Position numbers and translations under genes: made by a program | The notes under the pieces: model-generated | Told to the model about the DNA's origin: nothing | The model's database searches: none | What the model saw: the letters and a program-made list of their open reading frames with translations, nothing else | Part shown: piece after piece, positions 51,235 through 59,272 of the stretch | Numbering within the stretch: the stretch's first letter is position 1 | Layout: each line of letters opens with the position of its first letter | Assembly: GCA_035316885.1 (NCBI GenBank) | Contig: DATHII010000237.1 | Location: 1-59,272 of the forward strand | DNA: 59,272 nt | Source of the DNA: DASRTE01 sp035316885 | GTDB lineage: Bacteria > Actinomycetota > Actinomycetes > Jiangellales > Jiangellaceae | Direction of reading: 5' to 3'

Positions 51235-52595
51235 GCGCTCACCTTCTGCTCCGCCGCCTGCTCCGCCGCCGCGACGAGGTGGTCGCGGGCGGCCTCGACC
51301 AGGCCGCGCGCGTTGTCGACGTCGGCCAGCAGCCGGCCGTCCCGCTTGCGGACGACTCCGTCGACGATCACAGTCTCGACGTTGCTGACGTCGGCACACA
51401 GGACCACGGCCGCGACCGGGTCGATGACCGGTGCGACGTTGAGGGCGGTCGCGTCGATGACGACGACGTCGGCCTTCTTCCCCGGTGTCAGCGAGCCGGT
51501 GCGGTCTTCAACGCCCGCGACGTGGGCGCCGTGGATCGTCGCCATCTCGAGCATCTGCCGGGCCGTCAGCATGGTTTCGGGGACGGTCGTGTTGGCTTCC
51601 CAGCACGTCGCGTTCACGCGGGCGCGGTCGCCGCCGAACGCGGCGCGCATCTGGGTGAACATGTCGCCGGGGACGGTCGTGACGACGTCGATCGACAGGC
51701 TCGGGCGCAGGCCGAACTGGTAGGACTTGCTCACCGGAGGCCAACCGTGGCCCATCTGGAGCTCCACCTGGGCCGCGATCGAGATCGTGCCGCCGGTGTC
51801 GGCGACGCGCTGCCACTCGTGGTCGCTGAAGTAGCAGCAGTGGATGTACGTGGTGTCCGGGCCGAGCAGTCCCATCCGATCGAGCTGCTCGACCATCGCG
51901 AACCGGCCCGCGAGCCGGCCCATCGCGATGTGCATGGTGATCGGGATGCCGAGGTCGCGCGCCAGCGCCCACTCGGCGCGCACCACGTCGTCCTGGCAGA
52001 AGCCGGGCCCCCTGGTGGCCAGTGCCATCGTCAGCAGCCCGCCGTCGCCGGAGAAGTAGGTTTCGCGGATCCGCCGGACGTCGTCGCCCGGAATTGCCTC
52101 GGCGCTGTTGAACCAGTACTTCGCCAGCGACGTGTTGGCGCTGCCGTAGGCGTACTGCGCCCTGATCCCGGTCTCCTTCAGCGCGGTGACGGCCGCATCC
52201 GGATGGTCGGGCGTGTTGTTGATGTGCGACCAGTCGACGAGCGTGGTGATGCCCGCGTTCAGGCACTCGAGCGATCCGGCCAGGTTCGACGCGTACACGT
52301 CCTCTGGCCGGTAGAGGGGTGCAAACGTGTCGAGCACCTCGACGAAGTAGTCGTCCAGCGTGGCGTTGGGTGCGCAGCCGCGGATCGCCGCCTCCCACGT
52401 GTGCCGGTGGGAGTCGATGAATCCGGGGATGACGATCTTCCCCGACACGTCGACGACCTCGGCATCGGCGTCGAGGTCCGGCCCGACGGCAGCGATCGTG
52501 TCGTCCTCGATCAAGACGTCGCCGCGAGCCAGGTCACCCACCTCGGCGTCCATCGACAGCACGTGCCCGCCGCGCAGCAGCATCCGGTTGGTCAT
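51231..52595 (-). CDS. Amidohydrolase/deaminase of the TRZ/ATZ (AtzA-like) family
   Basis: The 454-residue metal-dependent hydrolase has IPGFIDSHRHTWEAAIRG with the HxH metal pair, PITMHIAMGRL and TYIHCCYFSDHEW with the further histidines, SLSIDVVTTVPGDMFTQMR with the catalytic Asp, and the beta-domain end SLTPGKKADVVVIDA. Relatives deaminate or dechlorinate cyclic amidines such as cytosine, guanine or triazines. The ATG has GGAGGT eight bases upstream and lies 57 bases after E1 beta, the only real gap in the operon. Confidence 0.87.
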   Translation of the reverse strand: MTNRMLLRGGHVLSMDAEVGDLARGDVLIEDDTIAAVGPDLDADAEVVDVSGKIVIPGFIDSHRHTWEAAIRGCAPNATLDDYFVEVLDTFAPLYRPEDVYASNLAGSLECLNAGITTLVDWSHINNTPDHPDAAVTALKETGIRAQYAYGSANTSLAKYWFNSAEAIPGDDVRRIRETYFSGDGGLLTMALATRGPGFCQDDVVRAEWALARDLGIPITMHIAMGRLAGRFAMVEQLDRMGLLGPDTTYIHCCYFSDHEWQRVADTGGTISIAAQVELQMGHGWPPVSKSYQFGLRPSLSIDVVTTVPGDMFTQMRAAFGGDRARVNATCWEANTTVPETMLTARQMLEMATIHGAHVAGVEDRTGSLTPGKKADVVVIDATALNVAPVIDPVAAVVLCADVSNVETVIVDGVVRKRDGRLLADVDNARGLVEAARDHLVAAAEQAAEQKVSA

Positions 52596-52652
52596 GACTG
52601 GTACCTCCACTGGTTCGACGTCGTCGTCGGAATTCCCCCGGGGTCGTGCTCG

Positions 52653-53633
52653 TCAGTAGCCGGTGATCTCACGGATGGCCGCCGTCACCTTGTCGACGGT
52701 CGGGATGACCTCCTCTTCGAGCCGGTCGGCGAACGGCAACGGGACGTTGGCGGCGGCGACCCGGCGGATCGGTGCGTCGAGCAACTCGAACCCCTCGTCC
52801 GCCACGACCGAGACCACCGTCGCGCCCCAGCCACCCTGGTAGGGGTTCTCCTCCACGACGACGAGCCGCGACGTGCGCCCCACCGAGTCGAGCACCGTGC
52901 GTAGGTCCATCGGGATGAGACAACGCAGGTCGACGATCTCGACGGACACGCCGTCATCGGCGAGCTCGTCAGCGGCTGCGAGCGCGAGGGGAACGGTCGA
53001 CGCCAACGCGACCACGGTGACGTCGCTGCCCTCCCGGACCACCGCGGCGCGCCCCAACTCGACCACGTGGTCCGGCGGCGCCGGTGGGCCCTTGCCGGCG
53101 AGCAGGCCCTTGTGCTCGAAGAACACGACCGGGTCGTCGCTGCGTACTGCGGCCGCCATCAGCCCGACGACGTCGGCCGGGTTGGACGGTGCGGCGATCT
53201 TCAACCCGGGTACGGTCAGCGCCCAGTTCTCCACCGCCTGCGAATGCTGCGCGCCGAAGCCCAGCCCGCCGCCGTTCGCGGTGCGGACGACGAGCGGAAC
53301 CGTCACCTGGCCACCGGTCATGTACCGGACCTTCGGGATCTCGTTGGCAAGGTAGTCCCAGCAGCAGGCCAGGAAGTCGCTGAACATGATCTCCGCGACC
53401 GGACGCATGCCGGTCATGGCTGCGCCCATCGCCGCGCCGACGATCGCCTGCTCGGAGATGGGCGTGTCCCAGATCCGTTTCGGCCCGAACTCGTCGAACA
53501 GACCCACCGTGGTCTTGAAAACGCCTTCGGCCGCTCCGATGTCCTCGCCCAGGCAGACGACCGTGGGATCACGGCGCATCTCCCGCGCGATGCCCTCCGC
53601 CACCGCCTCGCGGTATGTGATCACGTCCGCCAC
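52653..53633 (-). CDS. 2-oxoacid dehydrogenase E1 component, beta subunit
   Basis: The 326-residue protein is the transketolase-like beta half of a ThDP E1: VCLGEDIGAAEGVFKTTVGL, DTPISEQAIVGAAMGAAMTG, VRTANGGGLGFGAQHSQ, and IVDLRCLIPMDLRTVL. It pairs with the alpha subunit encoded just upstream, overlapping it by 13 bases. Acetoin, branched-chain or pyruvate dehydrogenase E1 are the closest types. GGAGG precedes the GTG; an upstream arginine-rich frame is rejected. No E2 or E3 gene lies nearby. Confidence 0.88.
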   Translation of the reverse strand: MADVITYREAVAEGIAREMRRDPTVVCLGEDIGAAEGVFKTTVGLFDEFGPKRIWDTPISEQAIVGAAMGAAMTGMRPVAEIMFSDFLACCWDYLANEIPKVRYMTGGQVTVPLVVRTANGGGLGFGAQHSQAVENWALTVPGLKIAAPSNPADVVGLMAAAVRSDDPVVFFEHKGLLAGKGPPAPPDHVVELGRAAVVREGSDVTVVALASTVPLALAAADELADDGVSVEIVDLRCLIPMDLRTVLDSVGRTSRLVVVEENPYQGGWGATVVSVVADEGFELLDAPIRRVAAANVPLPFADRLEEEVIPTVDKVTAAIREITGY

Positions 53634-54631
53634 GTCGCACCTCCGTCCGCCCACACGTCGGTGAACGCCTCCCGGGGGTCGGCGTCGGGAGCGTTCTTCG
53701 CCGCGTCGACCGCTGCCTCGACGATCTGTGCCGCCCTGGCGTCGGCCTCCTCGACCGTGCCCGGCGGCACGTCCAGCGCCTCCAACCGGGCCCGGGCGAC
53801 GTCGAGCGGGTCGTGCTTCATCCACCGCTCGACCTCCTCGGCCGGCCGGTACTTCGCCGGGTCGGCCCGGCTGTGCCCGTAGTGCCGGTAGGTCTGCGCC
53901 TCGATCACGCTCGGCCCGTCGCCGCGGCGCGCCCGGACGGCCGCCGCTGCCACGACCTGCCGGACGGCGACGACGTCGTTGCCATCGACGATCTCGGCCG
54001 GGATGCCGTGCGCCCCCGCCCTGTCGGCGGCGGGGTTCTCTGCCGCCGTGACCGCCGAGATCGGCGTGTACTCCATGTAGAGGTTGTTCTCACAGACGAA
54101 CAGCACGGGCAGCGCCCACACCGCGGCGAGGTTGAGGGCCTCGTGAAAGGCGCCGATGTTCGTCGCGCCGTCGCCGAAGAACGCCACGGCGACCTGGTCG
54201 GTTCCGCGGAGTATCGCCGACCATGCGGCACCGGCCGCCATCGGCAGGTGCGAGCCGACGATGGCGTACGAGCCGAGCATGCCCACCGACGCCTTCGTCA
54301 GGTGCATCGACCCGCCCTTGGCCTGGCAGAGGCCGGTGGACTTGCTCATCAATTCGGCGAGGCACTCCTCGGGCGTCGCGCCGCGGGCCATCGCGTGGTG
54401 GTGCCCGCGGTAGGTGGCGAAGACGTAGTCGTCGGGCCGCAGCGCGGCACTGGCGCCGACGGCGACGGCCTCGTGCCCGGAGGCCAGGTGGGTGGTGCCC
54501 TTGACCAGGCCGGACATGAACAGGTCGTAGGCCGCCTTCTCGGTGCGGCGGATGATGGCCATCTGCTCGTACAGGGCGAGCAGCTCATCCGTGCCGACGT
54601 CGGCGTCATGCTCGATGCCGAGGTCGGTCAC
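53621..54631 (-). CDS. 2-oxoacid dehydrogenase E1 component, alpha subunit
   Basis: The 336-residue alpha half has RRTEKAAYDLFMSGLVKGTT, the HASGHEAVAVGA-like LASGHEAVAVGASAAL, YRGHHHAMARGA and the ThDP motif GDGATNIGAFHEALNLAAVW to VCENN. HYGHSRADPAKYR near residue 265 is a typical phosphorylation-loop equivalent of acetoin/pyruvate E1 alpha. Its GTG overlaps the M24 hydrolase stop. It shares the operon with E1 beta but not with E2/E3. Confidence 0.9.
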   Translation of the reverse strand: MTDLGIEHDADVGTDELLALYEQMAIIRRTEKAAYDLFMSGLVKGTTHLASGHEAVAVGASAALRPDDYVFATYRGHHHAMARGATPEECLAELMSKSTGLCQAKGGSMHLTKASVGMLGSYAIVGSHLPMAAGAAWSAILRGTDQVAVAFFGDGATNIGAFHEALNLAAVWALPVLFVCENNLYMEYTPISAVTAAENPAADRAGAHGIPAEIVDGNDVVAVRQVVAAAAVRARRGDGPSVIEAQTYRHYGHSRADPAKYRPAEEVERWMKHDPLDVARARLEALDVPPGTVEEADARAAQIVEAAVDAAKNAPDADPREAFTDVWADGGATWRT

Positions 54632-55941
54632 TGCGGGCCACCGTTGCCCGTGTTCAGATGCGACTGGGACTCCCGCAACGTGTTGAGCTCGCCGCCCACC
54701 GTCCAGTATCGACGCCCGGCCACCAGCAGCTCTTCAGCTGGGAACTTGGTGATGACCTCGCACCCGTCAGCGGTCACGACGAGTTCTTCCTCGATGCGCG
54801 CTGCCGACCAGCCGTCCGACGCCGGCCAGTAGGTCTCGAGCGCGAAGACCATGCCCTCCTCCAGGACCTCCGGATGGTCGAGGGACACCAGCCGGCTGAA
54901 TATCGGCTTCTCCCAGATGGACAGGCCGACGCCGTGGCCGTACTGGAGGGCGAACGCGGCCTCCTCGCTGGCGAAGCCGAACTCCTCTGCGCGCGGCCAG
55001 ACGGCGACGATGTCGGCTGTGGTCGCGCCGGGCTTGACCAGTGCGATGGCGTGGTCCATATATTCGCGGCACCGGACGTACGCGTCACGCTGTGCCGGTG
55101 ACGCGCTGCCCACGGCGAAGCAGCGGTAGTAGCACGTCCGGTAGCCCAGATGGCTGTGCAGGATGTCGAAGAAGGCCGGGTCACCCGGTCGAATGATCCG
55201 ATCGCTGTAGACGTGCGGGTGCGGCGAGCACCGTTCGCCGGAGATGGCGTTCACACCTTCGACGTACTCACTGCCGAGGTCGTAGAGCACCTTGCTGACC
55301 AGGCCGACGCACTCGTTCTCCCGCACCCCGGGCCGCAGGAATTCGTACAACTGCTCGTACGCGGCGTCGACCATCGAGCACGCCTGGGTGAGCAACGCGA
55401 TCTCGTCGGGCGTCTTGGTCCGGCGGGCCTCGAGGAAGGCCTGCTGGCCGTCGACCACCTCGATGCCCTGGTCGCGCAGTGCGGCGAGGATCGGCAGCTC
55501 GATGACGTCCACGCCGACCGGCGTACCGGTGAGGCCGTGTTCGGCGAGCTCGACCGCGATCTTGCGTGCCACCTCCTCGGCGATGCCGGCGTCGGGATGG
55601 AAGGCACCGCGCAGCGTCGAGATACCGGCACGCGCCCGCTTCTCGCCGTCGAGCCACGGGTTGTAGAGCTGGTGGTGACGGGCGGCCGAGCCGAAGTCCC
55701 AGCTGATCGGCTGGCCGCCGCGGGGGAGCAGCGCGAAGCGGATCAGCTTGTCCATCGCCCAGGTGCCGATGTGCGTGGACGTCATGTACCGGATGTTGGA
55801 GAAGTCGAAGGCGAGCAGGGCGGCGAGGTCAGAGCGCTCCAACGTGTCACGCAGGCGGGCCAGCCGCTCATCGCGCAGGCGGTCGAGGTCGATCCGCTGC
55901 TCCCAGTCGACCGCGTTCGGGCCGTATGTGCGGATCGCCAT
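54628..55941 (-). CDS. M24 (aminopeptidase P/creatinase/DddP-fold) family protein with altered metal site
   Basis: The 437-residue protein has a creatinase-like N-terminal domain (FDFSNIRYMTSTHIGTW, ISWDFGSAARH) and a pita-bread C-terminal domain. Of the usual metal ligands, His336 (GHGVG), Glu369 (ALETYW) and a Glu in RIEEE are present. The usual second Asp pair is not: FFDILH keeps Asp259, but the residue normally Asp before the RT.VG strand is Cys270 in RTCYYRCF. It resembles DddP (DMSP lyase) and Xaa-Pro peptidase sets more than classical peptidases. It is the first gene of the operon, divergent from the regulator. Confidence 0.85.
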   Translation of the reverse strand: MAIRTYGPNAVDWEQRIDLDRLRDERLARLRDTLERSDLAALLAFDFSNIRYMTSTHIGTWAMDKLIRFALLPRGGQPISWDFGSAARHHQLYNPWLDGEKRARAGISTLRGAFHPDAGIAEEVARKIAVELAEHGLTGTPVGVDVIELPILAALRDQGIEVVDGQQAFLEARRTKTPDEIALLTQACSMVDAAYEQLYEFLRPGVRENECVGLVSKVLYDLGSEYVEGVNAISGERCSPHPHVYSDRIIRPGDPAFFDILHSHLGYRTCYYRCFAVGSASPAQRDAYVRCREYMDHAIALVKPGATTADIVAVWPRAEEFGFASEEAAFALQYGHGVGLSIWEKPIFSRLVSLDHPEVLEEGMVFALETYWPASDGWSAARIEEELVVTADGCEVITKFPAEELLVAGRRYWTVGGELNTLRESQSHLNTGNGGPQ

Positions 55942-56026
55942 CGCCCTGCACACCCTTCTGCGTCGACAGCCAGGTGCGATCACTGAGCCCTCGGGAATGA
56001 CGGCAGCCCCGAGGCGTTCAGTGCTA

Positions 56027-56063
56027 CTTACCGCAGTTAAGCGAAGGCGGTCATGTCCGTCAA
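56027..56063 (-). promoter_or_regulatory. Promoter of the catabolic operon with overlapping palindrome
   Basis: On the minus strand TTGACG (56063-56058), a 17-base spacer and TTAACT (56040-56035) make a good promoter about 95 bases before the M24 start. An imperfect inverted repeat CTTAC-CGCA-GTTAAG (56027-56041) covers the -10. This is where the divergent XRE-cupin regulator would be expected to bind. Confidence 0.6.
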
Positions 56064-56119
56064 GGTGGGGAGCCTGGGCGGTAACCTCTACTCAACATCG
56101 TTGGACGACCGGAGGGTGT

Positions 56120-56800
56120 GTGGGCGCGTCGACCGTGCCGCTGATCGGTGAGCGCATCCGTGAGGAGCGCATCCGCAAGGGCATGAGCGCCCGGCGGCTG
56201 GCGCGCGACATCGGCGTGTCGGCGAGCCTGATCTCCCAGATCGAGACCGACAAGAGCAAGCCGTCGGTCAGCACGCTGTACGCCATCACCACAGCACTCG
56301 GGATCTCGATCGAGGACCTCTTCGACGCGCGTGCGCCGACCGTCGCGCAAGGCGGCCACGGACCCGGCGGCGAGGCGCAGACGCCCGGGTACCCGACGGA
56401 TGCCTCTGCAGGGGTGACCGCTGCCCTCGCCGTCCTCGGCCAGGACCGTCGCCGGCGCGTCGGACCGATCGTGCGGACGCACGAGCGCGAGATCCTGACC
56501 CTCGACTCGGGCGTCACCTGGGAACTGCTCGGACAGGTGCCGCATGCCCACGTGGACTTCCTGCGGATCACCTACCAGCCGGGCGGATCGTCGTCGAGCA
56601 CCGGTCTGCTCATGCGCCACTCCGGCACCGAGTACGGCTTCGTCATCAGCGGCGAGCTCGTGCTGACCCTCGGCTTCGACGAGCACCGCCTCGCTGTGGG
56701 CGACGCCGTCTCGTTCGATTCGACGACTCCGCACGGTTACCGGAACGACGGCGACGAGCCCGCGGTCGGTATCTGGTTCGTCCTCGAGCATCTCGACTGA
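56120..56800 (+). CDS. XRE-cupin transcriptional regulator
   Basis: The 226-residue protein joins an XRE helix-turn-helix (ERIREERIRKGMSARRLARD, IGVSASLISQIETDKSKPSV, about residues 10-65) to a C-terminal cupin (HSGTEYGFVISGELVLTLGF, with SFDSTTPHGYRND). The cupin should sense a small molecule, presumably the pathway substrate or an intermediate. It is transcribed away from the catabolic operon across a 178-bp shared control region. GGAGG precedes the GTG. MdcY/PuuR-like regulators have this layout. Confidence 0.88.
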   Translation: MGASTVPLIGERIREERIRKGMSARRLARDIGVSASLISQIETDKSKPSVSTLYAITTALGISIEDLFDARAPTVAQGGHGPGGEAQTPGYPTDASAGVTAALAVLGQDRRRRVGPIVRTHEREILTLDSGVTWELLGQVPHAHVDFLRITYQPGGSSSSTGLLMRHSGTEYGFVISGELVLTLGFDEHRLAVGDAVSFDSTTPHGYRNDGDEPAVGIWFVLEHLD

Positions 56801-56806
56801 CAACAG

Positions 56807-59065
56807 TCATCTGCTGCGACCGACGCCGACGGGGACGGATGCGAGCGCCCTGTTGACGGCGTCCTTGTCGAACGCCGCCGGGTCGAAGCGCGGCACGCCC
56901 ACGACGTCGTGCACCCATGTGCGCCGTTCCGCGTGTTGCGGGTGAGTCGGGTCCGCCATGGCCTCGCAGAGCGCGGCGTACCCCCACACTCCGCCGGAGT
57001 CCTCGACCGGTCCGGCCCGGCGGCCGCCGACGCAAACGACTGTGGATGACCGGTCGGCGAGCACGTCCTCGACGACGATGTCGTGCTCCCACGAGTCGCC
57101 GAAGTCGTACTCGTAGAGGAGCTTGTGTCCGACCTGACGGACGACGTCGCGCAGCCTGGTCGCCGCCTCGTCGGCAGGGGACTCATCCCAGGACTCGTAG
57201 TCGGCCGGTGTGTACCGGCGCCCTTCGTCGTCGAAGTAGTGGTGCAGGTGGCAGTCCTCCCACCCGAAGGCGGCCTGGATGACGTGGTGGAGGTCCGCGA
57301 GGGTCGTGTCGGCGGGCAGGCGCAGGCGCCGCCAGATCGGCGGCTTCGCACCCCGGATCCCGATCTTGACCTGGTACGCGGCGGCGTCGCGGGCCGCGGC
57401 CGGCCGCGGCTTCGCCGAGCGGGTGCCGCGGCGGCGACCTCCGCCGAGGGCGTCGAGCGCCCGGCGGTACGCGGAGTCCGCGATGGGTAGCCCGGTGGAC
57501 AGGGCCCCGTGCAGTTGTCTGGCGACGACGTCGGCGAGGGCGTGCAGCACGTCGTGCCGGTCGTGACCCTGCGCTACGAGGCGTTGGGCAGCGGCCCACG
57601 CCTCCGGCGGGTCGTCGTCCCACAACTGGTTCGCGACGATCTCGTGCATGGCGATGTGCAGGCGCGGGTTGACCCCGTCGATCTCTCCGTCGAAGGACGG
57701 GTCGCTCAGCGCGCCGTGGTACTCCGGGTGCTCGCCCTCGATCAGCAGGCGCCGCTCGTCGGGGTCGTTCGGGTCAAGCCGCGGGAAGTCTTCGTCGCCG
57801 ATGCGGGTGCCGAAGTACGGCATCGTGAAGTGCCGCCGCTCCAGCACGCCCTGGACGTCCTCGATGCCGTCCAGCTGACCGAGACCTTGGAGCATGAGGC
57901 GCCCGGGTGACGCGTTGGCGGGGTCATCGTAGGTGTCGGCGAATGCCTCGCCGGCGCCTTCCACGACCTCGACGACCTCGGCCACGGCCACCGCCGGCAG
58001 GTCGCTGCGCCCTGCTGCCCATCGGGTCCAAGCGGCGACGGCCGCGGGCATGGCCGCCTTGTCGTCCTCGTCGAGCATCACCTTGCGGGGAAGCCAGCCG
58101 AGGAGGAAGTTCTCCATCTTCGCCGGGCTCACCCGCATCGGTTGCGATTCGTCGTAGTCGCAGCCGTAGTCGACGATCAACCGGGCGCAGTAGCGTGCGG
58201 ACTCCACGGATGGGAGCTTCGCGACCTCGTCCGATGCGAGGAAGTCCTCGATGATCCGCTCCCGCTCGTCGGCGGTCACCTCGGCGGGCTCGGCGAGCGG
58301 CGGCGCCGTGTCCGGCAGAGCCCGGATACGCGCCAGGGCAAGCGCCCGGAACTCCGCGTAGGTGTCGGCGACGTCGGGCTGCCAGGTCATCTCGGTGGCT
58401 TCGAAGCCCTTCTCGAGGAGCCGCCGTGCATCGGCCGGTTCGACAGGCCGGAGGGTGGTGATCCCGTCGCTCTCCTCGACAGCAGTCCGTAGTTGCACGA
58501 GGGTCTGGTCGGGGTCGTCCGTCGGGAAGACGTCCTTTACCCAGCCACCGAGGTGGTTGAAGTCGACCAGGGTCATGACTGCGTGCCGGTCGGCCCCGTA
58601 GCCGAAGACGCACATGACGTCGGCCTGGTCACCGTAGACCTCGCCCATCCACCACGCCTCGTGCACATCGACCTCGCCGATGCGACCGGCCCATGGTGGC
58701 GCGGGCCGGTTCAGCGAATCGACCGCAGCCGCGGCTGCGTCGCGCGCTTCCTCCGTCGTCGCGACCACACGGAGCGCGTGCAGTGCTGCGACGGCCTGGG
58801 GTGAGCCGGTGCGCCGGCAGTAGCCGATCAGGCCGAGCAGGAGGTCGGGGTCGGTCTCGTGGCCCATGCTCTCGGGCTTCTGGAGCGTACCGAGCAGGCC
58901 CGAGGTGAACATCTCGACCTCGAAGGGATCCTGTGCGGAGACGAGCGGGCGGAACCCGTCGACGACGGCGCGATAGACCCCATCGAAGGTTGGGACGGAC
59001 GAGAGCCGCTGGCGACCCTTGCCCGAGCGGGACTTCTTCTTACGGCCACGGCTGACTGGACTCAC
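56807..59065 (-). CDS. Large DUF1841/pRiA4b ORF-3-like protein
   Basis: The 752-residue protein has an extended N-terminal helical region, then a DUF1841-like segment (FGTRIGDEDFPRLDPNDPDE, HEIVANQLWDDDPPEAWAAA and GHDRHDVLHALADVVA, about residues 420-530), and a C-terminal pRiA4b ORF-3 domain (VKIGIRGAKPPIWRRLRLPA, HHVIQAAFGWEDCHLHHYF, YEYDFGDSWEHDI). The last family is widespread on plasmids and in chromosomes with unknown function. The GTG at 59065 has AAAGGA in front. It is divergent from the restriction-like gene at 59147, with 81 bases between. Confidence 0.82.
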   Translation of the reverse strand: MSPVSRGRKKKSRSGKGRQRLSSVPTFDGVYRAVVDGFRPLVSAQDPFEVEMFTSGLLGTLQKPESMGHETDPDLLLGLIGYCRRTGSPQAVAALHALRVVATTEEARDAAAAAVDSLNRPAPPWAGRIGEVDVHEAWWMGEVYGDQADVMCVFGYGADRHAVMTLVDFNHLGGWVKDVFPTDDPDQTLVQLRTAVEESDGITTLRPVEPADARRLLEKGFEATEMTWQPDVADTYAEFRALALARIRALPDTAPPLAEPAEVTADERERIIEDFLASDEVAKLPSVESARYCARLIVDYGCDYDESQPMRVSPAKMENFLLGWLPRKVMLDEDDKAAMPAAVAAWTRWAAGRSDLPAVAVAEVVEVVEGAGEAFADTYDDPANASPGRLMLQGLGQLDGIEDVQGVLERRHFTMPYFGTRIGDEDFPRLDPNDPDERRLLIEGEHPEYHGALSDPSFDGEIDGVNPRLHIAMHEIVANQLWDDDPPEAWAAAQRLVAQGHDRHDVLHALADVVARQLHGALSTGLPIADSAYRRALDALGGGRRRGTRSAKPRPAAARDAAAYQVKIGIRGAKPPIWRRLRLPADTTLADLHHVIQAAFGWEDCHLHHYFDDEGRRYTPADYESWDESPADEAATRLRDVVRQVGHKLLYEYDFGDSWEHDIVVEDVLADRSSTVVCVGGRRAGPVEDSGGVWGYAALCEAMADPTHPQHAERRTWVHDVVGVPRFDPAAFDKDAVNRALASVPVGVGRSR

Positions 59066-59146
59066 CGCGCGATCCTTTCGTGCCGAGGTCGCGTGTGCCA
59101 AGGTGCCCGGCACATCTGTCCGGCGAGGCGGCTACCGTCGTGGCTC

Positions 59147-59272
59147 GTGGGCGACCTCGTCATCGCGAACCCGATCATCAACGGGCCGTACGACGAGCCT
59201 GCCCGCCATTTCCGCTTCGACGCCGACGGGATCACCGACCAGGTCGACGACGGGCGCCGGCCGTCCTCGTAC
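59147..59272 (+). CDS. Start of a type III-like restriction endonuclease/helicase (3' end outside window)
   Basis: Only 42 codons are inside the window. They read GDLVIANPIINGPYDEPARH, FRFDADGITDQVDDGRRPSS and run on. This strongly resembles the N-terminus of the BPTD_3080-type restriction endonuclease subunit (an SF2 helicase of the type III R family), where NPILNSP and GRRPSSYF-like stretches are characteristic. The helicase motifs would lie downstream. Identification rests on a short stretch and memory of that family. Confidence 0.6.
   Translation, partial: MGDLVIANPIINGPYDEPARHFRFDADGITDQVDDGRRPSSY

Overview
The window is high-GC DNA from an actinomycete. This is inferred from the GC-rich coding, frequent GTG starts joined by 4-bp GTGA/ATGA overlaps, menaquinone-only quinone biosynthesis, a CcdA-ResB-CcsB (System II) cytochrome c pathway, a DUF4229 gene between the ccs genes and menA, an XRE-DUF5753/DUF397 regulatory pair and a second, partial complex I set beside a KorAB ferredoxin oxidoreductase. 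The genus cannot be fixed from the sequence alone.

Region 1 (1-20.1 kb) makes the membrane electron carriers. It opens inside ccdA, followed by resB and ccsB for cytochrome c maturation. Menaquinone genes are spread over both strands: menB, menE and menA (minus), menC and menD (plus), menF (minus), menG and menJ (plus). Among them lie a B3/4-domain protein, a small membrane protein, a threonine-dehydratase-like PLP enzyme, DUF4229, two LLM-flavin-oxidoreductase relics, an S-adenosyl methyltransferase and the XRE/DUF397 pair. A relic gene 3' end with its own terminator sits just upstream of menG.

Region 2 (20.1-37 kb) is a complete 14-gene nuoA-N operon for proton-pumping NADH:menaquinone oxidoreductase, with almost every junction overlapping, followed by a polyprenyl diphosphate synthase that probably makes the menaquinone side chain. 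All four cysteines expected to hold cluster N7 in NuoG are replaced. A 30-codon open frame is stitched between nuoF and nuoG.

Region 3 (37-48.5 kb) holds a membrane protein, a secreted SH3-domain protein, an NTF2-like protein, korAB, two unknown membrane proteins and a reduced second complex I cluster (nuoA2, nuoB2, a DUF3500 gene, nuoC2, nuoH2) with no D, E, F, G or I-N. A small membrane protein and a VOC-family protein follow.

Region 4 (48.7-56.8 kb) is a seven-gene minus-strand catabolic operon: M24 hydrolase, E1 alpha and beta of a 2-oxoacid dehydrogenase, amidohydrolase, bicupin, SDR-like protein and beta-hydroxyacid dehydrogenase. A divergent XRE-cupin regulator and a promoter with an overlapping operator-like palindrome control its start. 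The substrate is unknown. I consider this and the reduced nuo cluster the best candidates for an undescribed system.

Region 5 (56.8 kb to the end) has a large DUF1841/pRiA4b-ORF3 protein and, divergent from it, the first 42 codons of what looks like a type III-like restriction helicase, possibly the edge of a defence locus. Several large palindromes are scattered through the window, two of them inside coding sequence (resB, nuoI), suggesting small mobile palindromic elements.
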